Shown here one piece after another: positions 59,301 through 64,000 of a stretch of DNA of 64,000 nt (position 1 is the first letter of the stretch; each line of letters opens with the position of its first letter). The position numbers were made by a program, and so were the translations under genes. The notes below the pieces were generated by a model. It did no database searches, had not been told where the DNA came from, and was given only the letters and a program-made list of their open reading frames with translations. Source of the DNA: Camellia lanceoleosa (taxonomy: Eukaryota; Streptophyta; Magnoliopsida; Ericales; Theaceae); the NCBI GenBank assembly GCA_025200525.1, contig CM045770.1, positions 85,894,084 to 85,958,083 of the forward strand. The letters are read 5' to 3'.

Positions 59301-62300
59301 AAATAATTTTTTTATTAATAAATTTTAAAATCAATTATAATTTTTAATGGTAACAGAAATATATTTTAATTAATAATTCTAGTAATTTTATAAAAAAAAT
59401 AGTTAAGAATTTAATTTTATTTGTCAATTTTATTAAATAAAAAAATCTAACAAGAATACTTATAATTTTCATAATTGAACAATTTGTATTTTAAATAATT
59501 CTGTGTATTGATAATTTATTTCAAATTTTTGTGGCATAGACCACTTGGATTGGAAAGTCAAAAGCCCAATTTTGGTCCTTTTGGACTTTTATTTATGCAA
59601 AGACGGATCTTTTTAGCTATATCTTTTTAGTTGCCACTCATGACTCAACTACATTATTTATTTATTTATTTTAACGCTAATATTAATTTAGATTTTTTTT
59701 TTTCGTGCTTCAATTGTTAAAAAAATAAATAACTTTATTTTCTTGATTGATTGTAGATGAGGCGTTGGAAAGCTTGGGAAAAAGAAACCCAAACAGTGGA
59801 ATACATGGCAGCTAATGGTATAATTTTTATAACTACCTCTCCATTTTTCACACTTTTAAATTATGAATAGAATATAATTACATTTTATGCATGTTTTTCA
59901 TATTTTTTCTTTTTGTCTTTTCAAATACTTATCTAAATCAATGATTCAAATACAAACTTAAAGTATCGTTTAACGTGTGCTAATTATGATTTCTTTCATT
60001 TTTGTTTATGGATTGAGCTTCTCTTATATTAAAATCACAACATGAGAGAACCTGAGAGGCTTATAGGGCCAACTACGAGTCTTGTTTCGATAATTTAAAC
60101 CGTTCATTTTGTAGAGCCCTTAATATATAATATCCATAAAAAAAATTTGGTCAATCCGATAATTGTAATTTTTTCATTTTATAACATTTGTCTCTAAGAA
60201 AATTGATAGTCTATTTTAAAAATATATTTTTCATTCATTTTTTCAGAAACAAATGCAATAAGATAAAATAAAAATTTACAATTATTGGATCGAATTAATT
60301 TTTTTTATGGATATTACACATTAAAAGCTCTACAAAATGAACGATTCAGATTATCGCAACATGACTTGTGGTGCGCTTTATAGGCCTCTCAAGTTCAACC
60401 CAATTTTAAATATAGAAAAATTCATTATATGCCAATTTTCTTATAATTATACATTGAATCAGATCCAAATCGGTTTAGATTTACAAGACAAACAACATTT
60501 GGGCGACGACATATGACCGATTGTACAACACCAATTCTACTGTGGATTGTGAGTTCATAATCTTGTTATTTTACCAAAAAAAATAGTCTTTTTTTTTTCT
60601 TCTTTTTTTTTTTTTGTGTTTTCATTTATGTTTAATTTTTTCAGTGAAGTATAATTTTCTCATTATGTGTGTTTTTATTTATTTAATATGGATATTCTTG
60701 AAATTGAGCAGAAAAGTTTCTTCAGGCAATTTTTCAATTCAGTAGCAAAGGTTGATTATCTCACTCTCCGACATGGTTTCATTGCGGTTGGTATCCTATC
60801 CCTAAATCTTTGCTTTCTTTTATCTCCAAATTCCATTTTTTTGTGATTTCTGTGATTTTTTTCAATTTCATTTTGATCTCCCTAATTTTGCACATCACAT
60901 TTTTGCATTTCATATTCTAACAATAAATATCAGAGAGACTGTATTGTAACAAAACTGAAAAGGTAATATTCAAATAGAATTAAATTGAAATTTTGTTCAA
61001 ACTGAAGGACCAACGATGTAACAGTAATGCCAAAGATCCCAAAAATTTTATCAAAATTTCTACCAAAATGAGACATTTGATAAAATTTTTGAAATCTCTA
61101 ACACTTTTGATGATGTAACTTACTATTATCAAAACTTCTCTAGTTTAAATTTTCTAAAAAATTGTAGTTACCTATTTCATTGGTGCTAAAAACAATGAGG
61201 ATGCAAATTATATATGTATTTGTATTGTAACATGATTAATTACAAAATTTTTTGTAGGCTCATTTGTCAACAAACAACACTTTCAATTTCCAAAAATACA
61301 TACAACGATCATTGGAAGAGGATTTCAAAGTTGTTGTAGGCATCAGGTAAACAAATTTTATTATTTTTGTGTTTTGCAATTCCCTATATAGTATGGTTTT
61401 GTTTCAAAATCTATTTTTTAAAAATTTGTTTTATGGAAATAAATACCAAAAAACAGATTAGTATTTTTTGCACAAGACAAAATACAAAAAAGATGAGTTT
61501 TTTTTTTTTAAAAATTTATTATTATTTGCTTTTAGTGTTTAGAAAGAAAAAAAAAATTCAAAATGAAATCAAATAGGATTCTCTCTGTCACGAGCTGAGG
61601 TTTTTTTTTTTTCCTCACAAATGAATTTTTAAACCTTTAAATATTTCTTTGTTGAAATTTTTATGCTAACTAAATCACTTTTTGCATTACTTTGGCAGTC
61701 CATTCATGTGGCTTCTGGTTGTAATCCTCATACTAGTCGACGTGTATGGTGAGTTTATATGAATTACTCATATATGTATACACACACATAAATATAAAGT
61801 AATTTTTTAAGGTGCTTGAAAAGTTGGCCCAAAAAAATTTATTAAAAAATTAATTGTGCGTACCGGATTTCACACTAGATAAAAGTGGATCGGGGTTCCG
61901 CACTCGGTTGGACTATTCAGGGACTAAGGTTCCTGCCACAAGAAGCACCGTAAGAGCTGCCCGGCCGGGGTTGACCGAATAACCCCTCCGGTGTGGGAAT
62001 TAGTGATCGGAGAAGAAATGTATGAAGAGTTGAGTTTGTATGTAAGTGTGGTTCAGCTTGGAATAGTTCAGTTACCTTCAATGTGAAGTTCATGTATAGG
62101 GTTCCTTGCTTGCTTCTCAAGATGGTTTCATGGAGCTTAGGTGCTGCCAAGTTTTCTTTTAGCATTGCCTAAGGTGGGGGACCATCTGGTAGTTGTCATA
62201 GAATGCATATACTCAATGTAGTCATGCTGATAACAAACCACATTCCTCTGGTTCAACAACTTCCGTGATTCTAGGTGTAGGGGACCAGTTGAGGTGGCAA

Positions 62301-64000
62301 CTTGCACATACACATACTCACAACTTTCATGTTTCTCTGTGAGGTTCCCTCGGCTCGGTACCTTAGTACCCCAGTTCGGCCCTAGACGAGGCTTCTGTTG
62401 GGATGGGCCGGTCCATTTGGACATCTTTGTGTGGGCTCGGCCCACTTGTAGTTCGGCCCATAGATTCGGTCTTGCTTTCTGACCGGCCAAATTGACATCA
62501 CGACTGGACTAGCGTTTCCATTGCGAGTTGGGCCCAAGTGCTTGAGGACTTGGGTTGACTGTTGATCATGAAGTTGGGTTTAGTTGGATTGCCCACATGC
62601 TTGCCTGACCCATTTGGATTTGGGCTTGAATGATTAGACCAGCCCAAGGCTTGGGTCCGACCCATTTCTTATTTACCCCCTTCATTAATCATATGAGCGT
62701 GAGAACCTTGCTTATTTAAACAATAATGAATGGGCCCCACGTGTTGAGATGATTCTTTTTTCAAAAAATAGGAATAAGATTTTAGGTAGGGTTAGTGGCT
62801 AACCTGAAATTGTGAAAAGGGGGCTAAATTAAAATTATTTAAATTTCAAAGGAATTGAAGTACAATTATGTAGAATTTGCTAAATAAACTACGAATTTAT
62901 TTTTATAAATACTCAAAAAGAATAAAAATTTTCAAAATTGGGGAGTCAAGATAAAATTATTTAATTTTGGAGGGACTTGAGGAAAATTATATAAATTACA
63001 TAATAAAATTGTGATTTTTTCCAGATTTTTTTTCCCTTTCTCATTTTTATTTGCATTAATAATTCATTGAAATTGTATGAATTGAAACAGGTTGGCAAGT
63101 ATACCTCTGGGTATCCTTTCTCCCACTCATTGTAAGTATAAAAAATTCAAACTTATAGGTTTCCACTTTATCTGTTTACAAGAGAAATTAATTACATTGC
63201 GACTCCTCAATTATTAATAAATATCACTTTAGTTCCCTTATTTATAAACTCATACATTTTGACTCTCGCAAAAATATATTACCCACTCCTGCATATCACC
63301 TCTAAAAATGATGTATTTGTGCCATTTCATAACTGAAGAGATCTTGGTGCAATTAACTCTTCATAAAGATATCAATATTTTACATAATTATTATTATTAT
63401 TGTTGTTGTTTTAAATATTGGATTGTGTATGTTTGTAGATAGTGCTATTTCTTGGAACAAAATTAGAAGTAATAGTGGCAAAAATGGCACTTCAACTGCA
63501 AAATCAAAACAATGTGATAAAAGGAGCCCCATTGGTGCAACCCAGTGACAATCTCTTCTGGTTTGGTCGCCCTGAATTCGTCTTGACCCTTCTTCATTAC
63601 ACTCTCTTTGTGGTAATTCTTTCATAACTACCAATTGGTCCTCATTTATATGGTAAATTACACAAATAGTCCCTAAAATATACCGGGATTTCTTTTTCAG
63701 CAAAGGTTTAGGATCCTTTGTGTAATTTATCCTTAGTGATACAGAAGTAAATTGAATTAAACAACTATTCTTCTTTCGATAATTAACAATAAACTAATCA
63801 ATTTTTTTTCTCCTTTTGATTTTATTACAGAATGCATTTGAATTTGCCTTCTTCTTTTGGGTCACGGTATGAATTTAGAATTATTAGTATTTTCTTTCTT
63901 CTATGAGATTGAGATCTTTTATCTGCTTGAGAATGTAGTAATAAACCTATTAAAATATATATTATCTTAATTTTATTTGTTTGATTATTTTTCAGTTAGA
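56321..64000 (+). CDS. MLO3-like: MLO3-like seven-transmembrane MLO protein (partial, 3' end outside window)
   Basis: MLO proteins are plasma-membrane proteins with seven transmembrane segments and a C-terminal calmodulin-binding site, linked to powdery-mildew susceptibility and calcium signalling. Exons: 56321-56488, 56766-56823, 57453-57706, 57897-58013, 59757-59817, 60463-60548, 60712-60786, 61258-61346, 61699-61748, 63091-63131, 63439-63612, 63831-63866, 63996 onward. All introns are GT-AG and phases agree, giving 403 residues. The ATG precedes a Gly-rich tract (residues 6-18), then TPTWAVATV and membrane segment 1 (about 31-52). Cys98 (ICIP), Cys110 (LPC) and Cys157 (DHC) match conserved extracellular cysteines. 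Hallmarks follow: [50 protein letters not shown]. Wording is closest to Arabidopsis MLO3, from memory. The ends of membrane segment 6-7 and the calmodulin site lie beyond 64000. No stop or frameshift was seen. The CFF Cys before FRQF is Ser here. Confidence 0.92.
58365..58800. repeat. CTCGAGCTCG-rich insertion in MLO intron 4
   Basis: Words such as gagctcagcttgtttattaa at the left and caagctcgagctcgagtttg with gctcgagctcaattatttaa at the right suggest opposed halves of a common plant repeat (aagctcgagctcgag type). TSD and exact ends were not found. Confidence 0.4.
58832..59078. mobile_element. MITE in MLO intron 4
   Basis: The left end is ggctacgtttggaaagcc; the right end read on minus is gggttggtttggaaagtggg. 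These are inverted termini sharing GTTTGGAAAG. The interior is AT-rich and itself partly inverted (tggctattttaac and gttaaaatagtca). The TSD is unresolved. Confidence 0.5.
60052..60392. mobile_element. Hairpin MITE in MLO intron 5
   Basis: The halves are inverted: tgagaggcttatagggc and cgataatttaaaccgttcat on plus pair with gagaggcctataaagcg and cgataatctgaatcgttcat read on minus. It is the third member of the family at 42153 and 51188, and lies wholly inside the intron between exons 5 and 6. Confidence 0.75.
61855..62760. repeat. GC-richer insertion in MLO intron 9
   Basis: About 0.9 kb of markedly less AT-rich sequence interrupts intron 9, the second longest intron (61749-63090). It includes gctgcccggccggggttgac and several gggccggtcc/ggcccatttgg words. 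On minus a cccattcattattgtttaaa tract looks like a promoter, which would fit a solo LTR or an LTR fragment on the minus strand. No TSD or family could be assigned. The minus frames 61917-62165 and 62137-62490 have no recognisable domain. Confidence 0.4.

Noticed and set aside
61367..61576. 69-residue plus frame after MLO exon 8
   Set aside because: It is intron sequence: the donor gtaaac at 61347 and the next exon at 61699 keep the MLO frame without it.

Overview
This is plant nuclear DNA from an unidentified eudicot. It is AT-rich, has plant GT-AG introns of 130 to 1740 bp, and is dominated by LTR retrotransposons and hAT, Mutator-like, CACTA and PIF/Harbinger-type DNA transposons. The only host gene I can support is an MLO-family gene, closest by its motifs to Arabidopsis MLO3. 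It starts at 56321 on the + strand and runs off the right edge.

Left third (1-13245): one long Ty3/gypsy element of the Tat/Ogre kind lies on the minus strand. One LTR is cut by the window start and ends at 1212. The other spans 9154-13245. Between them are a primer-binding site, a gag remnant, the first part of a reverse transcriptase, a 67-bp tandem repeat, the last part of an integrase, and then about 4.8 kb of non-coding, repeat-rich DNA. Most of pol is missing. The element interrupts a Myb/SANT-like pseudogene (13246-13824), probably the accessory gene of a PIF/Harbinger transposon.

Middle left (13825-32494): gene-poor DNA with small non-autonomous elements. Two have clean target-site duplications: a 172-bp MITE at 15338 and a 1025-bp element at 17265. 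A decayed hAT-like element (23842-31428) is split by copia element C1 (23992-30845, + strand, 5-bp TSD), whose gag core is deleted.

Middle right (32495-49666): a nested stack. An old hAT element A (32917-49666, broken transposase on the minus strand) contains a non-autonomous member of its own family, B (34227-35313). It also contains copia C2 (37810-48893, minus strand). C2 is itself split by hAT element D (38907-43111), and D carries a hairpin MITE (about 42153-42477). Most of these insertions are marked by a TSD.

Right part (49667-64000): MITEs, one of which is split by a non-autonomous CACTA element (51839-55809), then the promoter and twelve complete exons of the MLO3-like gene. Several of its introns carry insertions.

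No autonomous transposon remains: every gag-pol or transposase frame I read has stops, frameshifts, deletions or lost catalytic residues. The window is best read as a layered insertion record next to one live gene. I saw no tRNA, rRNA, CRISPR or organellar sequence.
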